DNA of 64,000 bases from UBA9659 sp965208605 (GTDB lineage: Bacteria > Pseudomonadota > Gammaproteobacteria > Pseudomonadales > Azotimanducaceae). This document shows positions 1-8,786 of the stretch, in pieces (the first letter of the stretch is position 1; each line of letters starts with the position of its first letter). The position numbers and the translations under genes are program-made. The stretch lies in NCBI GenBank assembly GCA_965208605.1, contig OZ242345.1:1426001-1490000 (forward strand), given 5' to 3'. Under the pieces are notes generated by a model, which saw only the letters and a program-made list of their open reading frames with translations, had not been told where the DNA came from and made no database searches.

Positions 1-273
1 AAGAATAGCAACGCCGCGTGCCTGCCCTAACTTCAACGCGGACTCAACATTCCGTGCCATGAATATCTGCTCAATGGCGAGTTCAGTCGGAATATATTCA
101 TCAACAATCTGGGATACCCCCTGGAAGATGTCATCTAGCCGCGCCGGCAGACTCTCCTTGATATTGGCTTTGATGCAACCACTGGTCACATATTCCTGCC
201 GCCTGCTGGTGACCCTAAGCACACCATAGCCGGTAATTCTGGAACCAGGATCTAAGCCGAGGATAATTGCCAT
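1..273 (-). CDS. ruvC: Holliday junction endodeoxyribonuclease RuvC (partial, C-terminus beyond window)
   Basis: The reverse strand from the ATG at 273 encodes a RuvC N-terminus: MAIILGLDPGSRITGYGVL, followed by the conserved stretch ending EQIFMARN and SALKLGQARG. The GLDPGS segment carries the first catalytic Asp and the Glu of AIEQ is the second acidic metal ligand of this RNase H-fold resolvase. RuvC cuts Holliday junctions together with RuvAB. Only about 91 residues are present; the rest lies left of base 1. It follows yebC on the same strand after a 137-base gap, the usual yebC-ruvC order in gammaproteobacteria. The gap contains several copies of GGTCACT but no gene. Confidence 0.95.
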   Translation of the reverse strand, partial: MAIILGLDPGSRITGYGVLRVTSRRQEYVTSGCIKANIKESLPARLDDIFQGVSQIVDEYIPTELAIEQIFMARNVESALKLGQARGVAIL

Positions 274-410
274 CTGCTTCTCGTCACTCCTATTATGGTC
301 ACTTGGGTCACTTCTATAAGGTCGTTGCTATAGGGTCACTGCTGAGGGAGGGGGTCCTGATGGCTCAGTGTAGCACATTGACCTGAGTCACCTTTGCTCG
401 GTGCCACGTT

Positions 411-1142
411 CTACAGGCCATCGGGGAAGGTAGCATTGATAAAGACACTAGTAACATCGTCAAGATCTTCAAGGGAATCAATAAGATGGAGAACTTTTTC
501 CGCCGTGTCCAGATCCAGATCGGTATACACCTGGGGAGTCATGGCGAGCTCAGCGGCAGCCGGCTCTAGGCCAGCACTAGTCAGGGCATCTTTCACTTTA
601 TGATAGTCCTCTGGGGCGGTGAGCACCTCAACATTGCCTGCCTCGTCAGTCATCACATCTTCTGCCCCCGCTTCAATGGCGACTTCCATCACCTGGTCTT
701 CATCCAGGCCCGATTCAAATTGTATCTGCCCCTTCTTATCAAAAAGATACGCGACCGAGCCGTCAGCCCCGAGATTGCCACCGGCCTTGGCGAAGGCATG
801 GCGTACCTCGGCGACCGTCCGGTTACGGTTATCGGTCATGGTTTCCACCAGCACCGCAACGCCCCCGGGCCCATAGCCCTCGTAGGTCAACCGTGCCAGC
901 TCAGCACCATCGAGCCCGCCCGCACCACGGGCAATAGCCCGCTCTATGGTGTCCTTGGGCATACCGGCCGTCCTTGCCTTATCAAACACGGTGCGTAGTG
1001 CTGGATTGTCTTCAATGACGCCGCCACCTTCCCGCGCCGCGACGGTTAACTCTCTGATGATTTTGGTAAACACCTTTGCCCGCTTGGCATCCTGACCGGC
1101 TTTACGATGCTTGATGTTGTGCCACTTGCTATGCCCCGCCAC
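411..1142 (-). CDS. yebC: YebC/PmpR/TACO1 family protein
   Basis: A 243-residue protein, the standard length of the YebC family. It begins MAGHSKWHNIKHRK, the signature N-terminus, followed by KIIRELTVAAREGG and an acidic C-terminal half. The family has been described as DNA-binding regulators and, more recently, as factors that ease ribosome stalling at proline-rich sequences; nothing here separates the two. The start codon is GTG at 1142, immediately after the TGA of aspS (1145-1143) with no intergenic base, so the two are surely cotranscribed and probably translationally coupled. ruvC follows downstream. Confidence 0.95.
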   Translation of the reverse strand: MAGHSKWHNIKHRKAGQDAKRAKVFTKIIRELTVAAREGGGVIEDNPALRTVFDKARTAGMPKDTIERAIARGAGGLDGAELARLTYEGYGPGGVAVLVETMTDNRNRTVAEVRHAFAKAGGNLGADGSVAYLFDKKGQIQFESGLDEDQVMEVAIEAGAEDVMTDEAGNVEVLTAPEDYHKVKDALTSAGLEPAAAELAMTPQVYTDLDLDTAEKVLHLIDSLEDLDDVTSVFINATFPDGL

Positions 1143-2918
1143 TCAGCTGTCTCCCTTACTCGGCCGCCTCAGGGTGAGGCCCAGTTCCTGCAACTGTTTC
1201 GGGGCAATTTCACTCGGGGCAGCGGTGAGCAGGCAGGTCGCCGTCTGGGTCTTGGGGAAGGCAATAACATCCCTGATAGCGGTGGCCCCAGACAAGAGCA
1301 TCACTATCCGATCCAGCCCCATGGCAATACCCCCGTGAGGCGGAGTGCCGTACTTCAAGGCATCCAGCAAGAAGCCAAATTTCACCTGGGTCTCATTGTC
1401 GGTGAGTTTCAGCACTCGAAAAATCGCTTCCTGATACTGACTGTCATGCACCCGAATGGAACCGCCACCCAACTCATTGCCATTGATGACCAGATCATAG
1501 GAGAGCGACAAGACCTTCTCGGGCGCAGCTTCCATGTCTGCCACTGAGCCTGCGGGCTGAGTGAAGGGGTGATGGCTAGCAGACACCGAGCCGTCGGCGG
1601 CAGTTTCAAACATAGGGAAGTCGGTCACCCAGCAGGCTGCCCAAGCGCGTTCGTACAAATTCAGCTCTTCCGCAAGCTTGTTGCGCAGTGCGCCCAGCGC
1701 ATCATTGACCACTCGAGCCTTGTCCGCGCCAAAGAAGATGATGTCATCCGGCTGGGCACCAGTGCGCGCCAACAACTGCTTCAGACACTCCTCAGACAGG
1801 AATTTCACTATGGGAGACTGGACGCCCGCCATCCCCGCAGCAGGGTCCGTAACTCGAATATAAGCCAGGCCACGGGCACCATAGATGCTGACAAACTTGG
1901 TGTAATCATCAATATTCTTGCGGCTCAATCGATTGCCACCCGGCAAACATAGTGCCGCTACCCGAGACTCGGGGTCATTCGCCGGGCCACTGAAAACCTT
2001 AAAATCCACATCCCGCATCAAATCAGCAAGGTCAATCAATTCAAGCCCAAATCTCAGGTCGGGTCGGTCGGAACCATAGCGGGTCATGACCTCCTGATAT
2101 GACAGCACTGGAATATCCCCCAGGTCCACCTGAATGACCTGCTCCCACAAGCAACGAATAAGCCCCTCGGCAAGGGTCATCACATCCTGCTGTTCAACAA
2201 AGCTCATTTCCACATCAATCTGGGTGAACTCTGGCTGCCGGTCAGCGCGTAGATCCTCATCCCGAAAACATCGTGCCAGTTGGTAGTAGCGATCAAAGCC
2301 CGACATCATCAGCAGCTGCTTAAAAATCTGCGGCGACTGAGGCAAGGCAAAGAAGTACCCCGGGTAAGTTCGGGAGGGCACTAGATAATCGCGCGCCCCC
2401 TCAGGGGTGGCTTTGGTGAGCATGGGCGTCTCTATATCAACAAAATCCTGCGCCGTAAGATATTGCCGGATGAGATTGGTGATCTGGGATCTGAGTCGCA
2501 ACCGGTGTTGCATTTCCGGGCGTCTAAGATCCAAGTAACGATAACGCAGCCGAATGTCCTCTCCCGCGGTGGAATATTCATCCTGTTGAATGGGGGGTGT
2601 TGCTGCTTGATTGAGTAGCACCAAGCCCTGCCCGACTACCTCCACCTTGCCCGTATCCATATTGGGGTTGATGGCCTCCGGGTCTCTAGGGCTAAGGGTG
2701 CCGGTGACCTGGATGACAAACTCATTCCTGACCTGATCGGCAAGTAGGAAACTTGCCTCAGCCTCGGGGTGATACACCACCTGGATAATGCCGGTGTAGT
2801 CTCGAAGATCCAGGAAAATAACGCCGCCATGGTCACGCCGACGATGCACCCAGCCGCAGAGAGAAACCTCCTCACCTATCTGGGAATCGCTGATTTTGCC
2901 ACAGAGGTGACTACGCAT
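1143..2918 (-). CDS. aspS: Aspartate--tRNA ligase
   Basis: A 591-residue class II aminoacyl-tRNA synthetase of the bacterial type, charging tRNA-Asp (possibly also tRNA-Asn if non-discriminating). The N-terminal OB-fold anticodon domain is recognisable in VSLCGWVHRRRDHGGVIFLDL (about residues 18-38). The catalytic core has the motif 2 region FRDEDLRADRQPEFTQID and the motif 3 region GIAMGLDRIVMLL near the C-terminus. The bacterial GAD insertion lies between motifs 2 and 3. ATG at 2918 follows an AGGA at -8 that is itself part of a 12-bp tandem repeat. It is transcribed toward yebC, with fmdB upstream. Confidence 0.97.
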   Translation of the reverse strand: MRSHLCGKISDSQIGEEVSLCGWVHRRRDHGGVIFLDLRDYTGIIQVVYHPEAEASFLLADQVRNEFVIQVTGTLSPRDPEAINPNMDTGKVEVVGQGLVLLNQAATPPIQQDEYSTAGEDIRLRYRYLDLRRPEMQHRLRLRSQITNLIRQYLTAQDFVDIETPMLTKATPEGARDYLVPSRTYPGYFFALPQSPQIFKQLLMMSGFDRYYQLARCFRDEDLRADRQPEFTQIDVEMSFVEQQDVMTLAEGLIRCLWEQVIQVDLGDIPVLSYQEVMTRYGSDRPDLRFGLELIDLADLMRDVDFKVFSGPANDPESRVAALCLPGGNRLSRKNIDDYTKFVSIYGARGLAYIRVTDPAAGMAGVQSPIVKFLSEECLKQLLARTGAQPDDIIFFGADKARVVNDALGALRNKLAEELNLYERAWAACWVTDFPMFETAADGSVSASHHPFTQPAGSVADMEAAPEKVLSLSYDLVINGNELGGGSIRVHDSQYQEAIFRVLKLTDNETQVKFGFLLDALKYGTPPHGGIAMGLDRIVMLLSGATAIRDVIAFPKTQTATCLLTAAPSEIAPKQLQELGLTLRRPSKGDS

Positions 2919-2966
2919 CTTGTTGTCCTGATTGTTGTTCTGGGTGTTGTTCTGGGTGTTGTTCTT
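2919..2966 (-). repeat. Four 12-bp tandem repeats abutting the aspS start codon
   Basis: On the minus strand the 48 bases before the aspS ATG are four near-identical 12-mers: AAGAACAACACC, CAGAACAACACC, CAGAACAACAAT, CAGGACAACAAG. The last unit differs by one base that creates the AGGA Shine-Dalgarno sequence. The array is the aspS leader. Copy-number change would alter leader length but not the frame or the ribosome site. Confidence 0.9.
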
Positions 2967-3025
2967 GACAAGTACTCTTGGTGGGGCTTCTTGTCAGGCT
3001 TCTTTTGAAATCGGAGTAGGCCAAA

Positions 3026-3403
3026 CTAGCTCGCCAATGCCGGCGCGGCCGGCGCGGAACTTGCAGGCTTGTCTTTGCTTGAAGACTCGTCTTTGCTTGA
3101 AGCACTCGAGTCGCTACTTGACTCTGTTGCGCTATTTGCTTTGTCTGACTGGTCTGGGCTAGTTGATTTATCATCAGTCCCGGAGCCGCTCTTGCGCTCA
3201 CCAAAAACGTTTTTCTGCTTGCCGGTCTTGAAGTCAGTCTCGTACCAGCCTTTGCCTTTTAAGCGGAAGGTAGCAACAGACACCAACTTACTCAGTGCCG
3301 ACTCGTGACAAGCAGGACAGTCTTCCAAAGGTGCATCTTTGACCTTTTGTAATTTCTCCAGCTTCTGCCCGCAAGCAGTGCATTGATACTCGTATATCGG
3401 CAT
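3026..3403 (-). CDS. FmdB family zinc-ribbon protein
   Basis: A 125-residue protein beginning MPIYEYQCTACGQ, the FmdB/CxxC_CXXC_SSSS signature, with paired cysteines CTAC and CPAC (about residues 9-34) forming a small zinc ribbon. The family is sometimes annotated as a regulatory protein by analogy with FmdB of methylotrophs, but its role in gammaproteobacteria is not established. It is usually found just upstream of aspS, as here. The C-terminal half is low-complexity Ser/Asp/Lys then Ala/Pro, and its coding DNA holds an 18-bp direct duplication (3071-3088 and 3089-3106), so the tail is probably disordered. Start is ATG at 3403. Confidence 0.88.
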   Translation of the reverse strand: MPIYEYQCTACGQKLEKLQKVKDAPLEDCPACHESALSKLVSVATFRLKGKGWYETDFKTGKQKNVFGERKSGSGTDDKSTSPDQSDKANSATESSSDSSASSKDESSSKDKPASSAPAAPALAS

Positions 3404-3488
3404 GGTGTTATCTTTCCCTCACACACTTATCTTAAAAGGTGCCTATTATGGGGGGATCTAAGAAGAGGCGCAAATGTATCATACCACC

Positions 3489-3594
3489 CCGTCATTCTCG
3501 TCACCCCAGTCATCACAGCCAATAGCTGAGGTGGCGGGAATCCAGAGGCATAAGCCGTCCGGCCTGGCCGCGCGGTTCAATACGAGAATGACGG
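3489..3594. repeat. MITE-like intergenic element with 13-bp terminal inverted repeats
   Basis: CCGTCATTCTCGT at 3489-3501 is the exact reverse complement of ACGAGAATGACGG at 3582-3594, bounding a 106-bp GC-rich core. The core carries GGCGGGAATCCAG, a string often seen with CGTCATTC-type dispersed repeats in proteobacteria (from memory, not searched). There is no coding capacity of note. It lies between the divergently transcribed fmdB and proS. A related palindrome occurs at 19930-19962, supporting a dispersed repeat family. Confidence 0.75.
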
Positions 3595-3720
3595 CGCGGG
3601 GAATGATAAGATGGAGAAAGCCAGTTAATTTGCAAATGGAGCAGTGACATTCATGAACCAGAATGGCCGGTGCCGATACAAACTCAAAGACAACTCTTCC
3701 ACAATGACAGACACACAAAC

Positions 3721-5436
3721 ATGCGCACATCAAATTATACTATTGCGACTCTGAAGGAAACTCCGGCCGACGCCGAAGCTATCAGCCATCAACTGATGCT
3801 TCGCGCTGGCTTAATTCGCAAATTGGCTGCGGGCATTTATACCTGGCTCCCTATGGGGCTGCGGGTATTGCAGCGGGTTGAACATATTATCCGACAAGAA
3901 ATGGACGCATCTGGTGCCCAAGAGGTCATGCTTCCTCTGGTGCAACCTGCAGAATTATGGATTGAGTCGGGTCGCTGGCAACAGTATGACGAGGGACTGT
4001 TATTAAAGTTTCAGGACCGCCATCAACGGGATTTTTGTTTTGGCCCCACCCACGAGGAAGTCATCACTGATCTTGCCCGCACCGAGCTACGTAGTCACAA
4101 GCAGTTGCCGGTGAACTATTACCAGATACAAACCAAGTTCCGCGATGAGACCAGACCCAGATTTGGCGTTCTGCGGGCCCGGGAGTTCTTGATGAAGGAT
4201 GCCTATTCCTTCCATACGACGCAGCAGTGTCTTGAGCAGACCTACCAGAAGATGCACGACACCTACTGCAAGATTCTCCAGCGAATGGCGCTGGATTTCC
4301 GGGTCGTCCAGGCAGACAGCGGCAGTATCGGGGGCAGTGCGTCAATGGAGTTCCATGTGCTGGCTGAATCTGGTGAAGACACCATCGCCTTTAGCAATAC
4401 AAGTGGCTTCGCTGCCAACATAGAAATGGCAACTGCTATGGCACCGCCGCCAGAGACCGAAAAGCCTGCCGCCATCAAAGAATTGGCGACACCGAAGGTG
4501 AAAACCATTGCCGAACTTGCTTCATTACTGAAGATCCCAGAAAAGCGGACGGTCAAAACCCTCATCGCTAAGCACGAAGGCGGGGGATTGATAGCGCTGG
4601 TGTTGCGCGGAGACCACCAGTTGAATCTATTGAAGGCAGAAAAAATGCCCGGAGTCGCCAGTCCCTTTGCCCTGGCGTCCGAAGATGAAGTCAAACAGGC
4701 AGTGGGCTCGGCACCTGGCTCCATCGGGCCCGTGGCTCTAAAGATGCCTATACTGGTAGACCACAGTGCCGCCGCCCTGCGCAACTTTACTGCGGGTGCT
4801 AACAAGGCTGATACCCACCTGGCGAATGTCAATTGGGAGCGGGATGCCATCATCACCGAGGTCTGTGACCTGCGAAATCTGGTTGAAGGTGACCCCAGCC
4901 CGGACGGGCAGGGAAAGATTCAACTCAAAAGAGGCATTGAGGTCGGGCATATTTTTCAACTCGGGGACAAGTATTCCAAAGCGATGAATGCCAGTGTTCT
5001 GGACGACCAGGGCGAGGCTGTCCTGATGAAGATGGGCTGTTACGGCATGGGGGTGTCGCGTCTGGTTGCCGCCATTATTGAGCAACATCATGACCAGGCG
5101 GGCATTATCTGGCCCGATACTGTTGCTCCGTTTAATGTGATTCTTATTCCGATCAATGCGCATAAGTCAGCAGCTGTCAACAAAACCACCGAACAACTGT
5201 ACCAACAACTCCTTGAGTCCAGGTTTGATGTGTTACTAGATGATCGCCCCGGGCTGAGACCCGGTGTGAAGTTCGCAGATGCGGAACTGCTTGGGATTCC
5301 TCATAGAGTGGTCATAGGTGACAAGGGATTGGCACGGGGTCTGGTGGAATACACCTGTCGTCGGTCAGGGGAAACACAAGAAGTGGTTACAGACAGCATC
5401 TTTGCCTTTCTGAACGAGGCTATTAAGGGGGATTAA
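3721..5436 (+). CDS. proS: Proline--tRNA ligase
   Basis: A 571-residue bacterial-type prolyl-tRNA synthetase charging tRNA-Pro. The ATG at 3721 gives MRTSNYTIATLKETPADAEA, the family N-terminus; an upstream in-frame ATG at 3670 would add 17 atypical residues. Class II motif 2 is seen in RDETRPRFGVLRAREFLMKD, preceded by FGPTHEEVITDLAR. A YbaK-like editing domain that hydrolyses Ala-tRNA-Pro is inserted at about residues 220-390. Motif 3 follows at MGCYGMGVSRLVAAIIEQ, and the HGTP anticodon-binding domain is C-terminal. It is monocistronic as far as can be seen. Confidence 0.97.
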   Translation: MRTSNYTIATLKETPADAEAISHQLMLRAGLIRKLAAGIYTWLPMGLRVLQRVEHIIRQEMDASGAQEVMLPLVQPAELWIESGRWQQYDEGLLLKFQDRHQRDFCFGPTHEEVITDLARTELRSHKQLPVNYYQIQTKFRDETRPRFGVLRAREFLMKDAYSFHTTQQCLEQTYQKMHDTYCKILQRMALDFRVVQADSGSIGGSASMEFHVLAESGEDTIAFSNTSGFAANIEMATAMAPPPETEKPAAIKELATPKVKTIAELASLLKIPEKRTVKTLIAKHEGGGLIALVLRGDHQLNLLKAEKMPGVASPFALASEDEVKQAVGSAPGSIGPVALKMPILVDHSAAALRNFTAGANKADTHLANVNWERDAIITEVCDLRNLVEGDPSPDGQGKIQLKRGIEVGHIFQLGDKYSKAMNASVLDDQGEAVLMKMGCYGMGVSRLVAAIIEQHHDQAGIIWPDTVAPFNVILIPINAHKSAAVNKTTEQLYQQLLESRFDVLLDDRPGLRPGVKFADAELLGIPHRVVIGDKGLARGLVEYTCRRSGETQEVVTDSIFAFLNEAIKGD

Positions 5437-5521
5437 CAAGATGAGTGGGGCTGTCTCAGAGGTGCTGATGGGGCTATGGCTAACAGGCTCGTTTCTACCA
5501 CTTGTCGTAACGGCTAAAACG

Positions 5522-5858
5522 ATGGCTGAGAATATGGATAAGTACTTAATTTTATTACACGAAGCGGACAATATTTTTGTGTGCGAGGGAATAGTTAATA
5601 CTAATGAAATTCTAAACCTGGATGGCGATGAACTCACTTTAGCTACCAATACTGAACTTGGACACGAGCTGGCACGCCGACCTATCAAAGCCGGTGACCC
5701 AAATTCTTAAATACGGCGCACCTATTGGTTCCGCCAAAACGGATATTCAACGCGGTGACCATGTCCATTTACACAACATGAAAAGCGATTACTTACCCAG
5801 CCACACACGCAGTGGTGTTACTAGCGATGGAGTCAAAATTGAGGGAGTTCTATCATGA
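5522..5858 (+). pseudogene. SAF-domain protein (small subunit of UxaA-type dehydratase), frameshifted
   Basis: Two overlapping frames join into one SAF-domain protein. Frame one reads MDKYLILLHEADNIFVCEGI through RPIKAGDP and stops at about 5710. Frame two continues ILKYGAPIGSAKTDIQRGD and runs to the TGA at 5856-5858. Removing one A from the AAA near 5701-5703 restores AGDPILKYGAPIG, so a +1 slip splits the gene. SAF domains form the N-terminal substrate-handling part of altronate/galactarate-type dehydratases and are often a separate short gene before the large subunit. Its stop overlaps the UxaA-family start (ATGA at 5855). Starts at 5522 or 5534 are possible. It is a real frameshift or a sequence error. 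Confidence 0.75.
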
Positions 5859-6949
5859 AGGCCTGGCCGCGAAGCGATGGACGAAAAGGCATACGCAATG
5901 TTGTTGTTGTTGCGTATTTAGTCGAGTGCGCTCACCATGTAGCATGTATTATTGTCACCAAAACTAATTCTCCTAATGTACAACTGATTGGCTTTCCCGG
6001 CTGCTACCCCAATGATTATTCTCTAAAGATAATGAAGTCCATCTGCACTCACCCCAATGTTGGTGGGGCGGTGTTACTATCACTGGGTTGTGAAGGCTTT
6101 AATCGAGAAAGCCTTGCCGAAACAATCAGCGCCAGCGGCCGTCCGGTAGCAACACTCGTCATTCAAAAATCCGGTGGTACAAAAAGCACTGTTGCTAAAG
6201 GGTTAGAGGCAGCAAACCGTATCAAAACGGAAATAGACGCACTGCCTCAGGTTGATATGGATATCAGCGAACTGGTTATAGGTACTATTTGCGGCGGTTC
6301 AGACGGAACCAGTGGTATCTCTGGCAATCCCGGCGCAGGGCACTGCTTTGATAGCCTGGTCGCGGAAGGGGCCACCTGTATCTTTGAAGAGACCGGTGAA
6401 TTAATTCGCTGCGAGCAAGTTATTATTGAACATGCGGCAACCTTGGAATTAGCAAAAGAAATTGATCAATGCCTGGCCAAAGCCGCCCGCTATTATGAAG
6501 TTATGGGCTACGGCAGCTTTGCTCCAGGTAATGCTGAAGGCGGTTTAACAACACAGGAAGAGAAATCTATGGGGGCCTACTGCAAATCAGGTAACTCAAA
6601 CATTGCCGGCTTGATCAAACCCGGCGATATACCTCCTTGTGCCAGCCTCTATTTACTGGATGTCGTTCCTGATGGTGAGCCGCTTTTTGGCTTTCCCAAT
6701 ATTTCAGATAATGCAGAAATCGTTGAATTGATTGCCTGCGGTTCACATATCATATTGTTTACAACGGGTCGCGGCTCTGTTGTTGGCTCCACTATTTCAC
6801 CAGTGATTAAAATTTGTGCCAACCCCGAAACCTATCGAAACCTTAGTGAATATATGGATATCAATGCCAGCGCCGTTCTGGAAGGAACTGCTACACCTAA
6901 AGATATCGGTGACGAGATTTATCAGCAACTACTGTCGATAGCCGCTTGA
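5855..6949 (+). CDS. UxaA family sugar-acid dehydratase, large subunit
   Basis: A 364-residue protein of the altronate/galactarate/arabinarate dehydratase family, lacking the N-terminal SAF domain that is encoded just upstream. Recognisable family features are GRKGIRNVVVV at the N-terminus, GFPGCYPND, LLSLGCEGFN, TICGGSDGTSGISGNPGAG and FEETGELI. The several conserved cysteines fit the iron-dependent active site known for the family. It would dehydrate a sugar acid (altronate, fuconate or a relative) to a 2-keto-3-deoxy acid. The substrate cannot be read from sequence, but the SDR and FAH neighbours point to an L-fucose/L-rhamnose-like or related pathway. The start overlaps the preceding stop (ATGA), indicating translational coupling. 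Confidence 0.85.
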   Translation: MKAWPRSDGRKGIRNVVVVAYLVECAHHVACIIVTKTNSPNVQLIGFPGCYPNDYSLKIMKSICTHPNVGGAVLLSLGCEGFNRESLAETISASGRPVATLVIQKSGGTKSTVAKGLEAANRIKTEIDALPQVDMDISELVIGTICGGSDGTSGISGNPGAGHCFDSLVAEGATCIFEETGELIRCEQVIIEHAATLELAKEIDQCLAKAARYYEVMGYGSFAPGNAEGGLTTQEEKSMGAYCKSGNSNIAGLIKPGDIPPCASLYLLDVVPDGEPLFGFPNISDNAEIVELIACGSHIILFTTGRGSVVGSTISPVIKICANPETYRNLSEYMDINASAVLEGTATPKDIGDEIYQQLLSIAA

Positions 6950-7005
6950 ACCTATAGGCCCTTCTTGTTTGCCTATGTCTACCTAAAATGATTGAGGAAA
7001 AGTGA

Positions 7006-7782
7006 ATGGTTGACAAATTAACGAGTAAAACAATACTCGTTACCGGCGGTGGTAGCGGTATCGGCAAAAGCGTGTCGCTACGATTAGCGCAACAGGGTGC
7101 GAATCTATTGGTGATGGATATTGACAAAAAAGCGGCGCTGGAAACCGTTGCCAACATCGAATCTAACCAAGGCAATGCCAGTGCGTATCAATGTGACATA
7201 TCCAACCATACTCGGGTGTTAGATGTATTTAGAAAACTACTCGAGACTACCTCTATTGACATCCTGATTAACAATGCAGGTATCGCCCATGTCGGTAATA
7301 TTGAGCAGACCAGCGAAGCCGACCTGGATCGGCTCTATAACGTTAATGTAAAAGGCGTATACAACGCCATGTCGGTAGCTATCCCCGCCATGAAGCAACG
7401 CCAAAGCGGGGTAATCATCAACCTGGCATCCGTTGCCTCATCGGTTGGGATTGCAGATCGCTTCGCTTACTCAATGACAAAAGGTGCGGTACTAACCATG
7501 ACCTATTCAGTGGCCAAGGATTATATAAACGATGGCATCCGCTGCAATTGTATTTCACCCGGCCGTGTACATACGCCGTTTGTCGACAATTTTTTGCAGA
7601 AAAATTATCCCGTCAACCGGGACGAAATGTTCGACAAATTATCCAAAAGCCAACCCATAGGAAGAATGGCACAGGCTGACGAAATAGCCGGGCTTATCGC
7701 TTATCTGTGTTCAGATGAAGCTTCGTTTATTACGGGGTCGAATTTTCCTATTGATGGCGGCTTTGTTACTTTGAATAACTGA
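7006..7782 (+). CDS. SDR family oxidoreductase, 2-keto-3-deoxy-sugar-acid dehydrogenase type
   Basis: A 258-residue classical short-chain dehydrogenase. The Rossmann glycine motif is TGGGSGIGK (about residues 14-22), the Asp of VMDID at the end of beta-2 suggests NAD preference, NNAG is at about 88-91, and the catalytic Ser and YSMTK (YxxxK) follow LASVASSVG. The C-terminus has ITGSNFPIDGG. Placement between a UxaA-type dehydratase and an FAH-fold hydrolase is that of 2-keto-3-deoxy-L-fuconate/rhamnonate 4-dehydrogenases, which form the 2,4-diketo acid that FAH enzymes cleave. Specificity is inferred from context only. ATG at 7006 follows TGAGGAAAAG. Confidence 0.83.
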   Translation: MVDKLTSKTILVTGGGSGIGKSVSLRLAQQGANLLVMDIDKKAALETVANIESNQGNASAYQCDISNHTRVLDVFRKLLETTSIDILINNAGIAHVGNIEQTSEADLDRLYNVNVKGVYNAMSVAIPAMKQRQSGVIINLASVASSVGIADRFAYSMTKGAVLTMTYSVAKDYINDGIRCNCISPGRVHTPFVDNFLQKNYPVNRDEMFDKLSKSQPIGRMAQADEIAGLIAYLCSDEASFITGSNFPIDGGFVTLNN

Positions 7783-7808
7783 TCCCATTAAATAATCTGA
7801 AGCACACA

Positions 7809-8679
7809 ATGAAGTTATTACGCTACGGTAAAACGGGCAATGAACAGCCTGGTATAGTAGATTGTAACGGCGATACTCGTAGCCTTGTCGGTATTATCAA
7901 TGATATTGATGGCACAACGATTTCCACAGTACAATTACAAAAACTGCAAGCGATAGATACCTCCATTCTGCCACTGGTAGACAGTATAATACCCGACTGG
8001 GTCCCTGCGTTGCCAATGTGGGGAAGTTTATCTGTATCGGCCTTAATTATCCCGACCACGCCGCCGAATCGGATATGCCGATCCCGACTGAACCGGAAGT
8101 ATTTGCCAAGGCTACCAGTGCCATTTCAGGCCCTAATGACAATATTGTTCAGCCGCGCAACAGCTACAAACTGGATTGGGAAGTGGAATTGGCTATCGTT
8201 ATTGGTAAAGATGCTTCTTATATAAGTGAAGCAGATGCTACAAGCTATATAGCAGGGTATTGTATTTGCAACGATATTTCTGAAAGAACTTTTCAACTCG
8301 AAAGGGGTAATCAGTGGGACAAAGGTAAAGGTTGCGATACGTTTGGCCCCATCGGCCCCTGGCTGGTCACTGCCGATGAAGTAGCCGATCCCCATAAGTT
8401 GGCGATGTGGCTGGAAGTTAATGGGCAACGCTACCAAAACGGCAATACGGAAACCATGATCTTTAAGCCCGCCTTTATTGTCAGCTACCTGAGTCAGTTT
8501 ATGAGTTTGCAGCCCGGCAATATTATTTCTACTGGCACTCCCCCGGCGTTGGTCTTGGTCAAACACCACCGGTTTATCTGAGCCCTGACGATATCGTTGA
8601 ACTTGGCATTGAGGGGCTTGGCCGCCAACGACAAACAGTTGCTGCCTGCCCCTACCCCCAAAGTGCCATTCTCATCTGA
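7809..8679 (+). pseudogene. FAH family hydrolase (2,4-diketo-3-deoxy-sugar-acid hydrolase type), two frameshifts
   Basis: Three consecutive frames reconstruct one fumarylacetoacetate-hydrolase-fold protein. Frame A, from ATG 7809, gives MKLLRYGKTGNEQPGIVD to about 7990. Frame B carries RLGPCVANVGKFICIGLNYP, the metal-site region EVELAIVIG and GPWLVTADEV, to about 8543. Frame C carries GVGLGQTPP, completing the hallmark STGTPPGVGLG, then DIVELGIEGLGRQRQTV, ending at TGA 8677-8679. The native stop after TVAA seems to have become TGC. Family members cleave 2,4-diketo-3-deoxy-L-fuconate/rhamnonate to pyruvate plus a hydroxy acid, matching the dehydratase and SDR upstream. As read, the gene is broken. 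The bases to 8786 hold nothing recognisable. Confidence 0.8.
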
Positions 8680-8786
8680 CCTCAATATTAAACTGGTAGC
8701 AGTGTACGACATTCTTACTCTGGTGGTGGCTGGAAGAAAAGCCTAACAGATTACGTAAGGTGGTTATGACGTGCTTAATGCCAAAA

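Noticed and set aside
3479..3733. An 84-codon minus-strand frame covering the 3489-3594 element.
   Set aside because: It is produced by the inverted-repeat element and the proS leader; Cys-rich translation has no domain.
8680..8786. Short stretch between the FAH pseudogene and the aldehyde dehydrogenase with a GGGWKKSL-like translation, considered as a dehydrogenase remnant.
   Set aside because: Only about 15 codons and no other family motif; could be chance.
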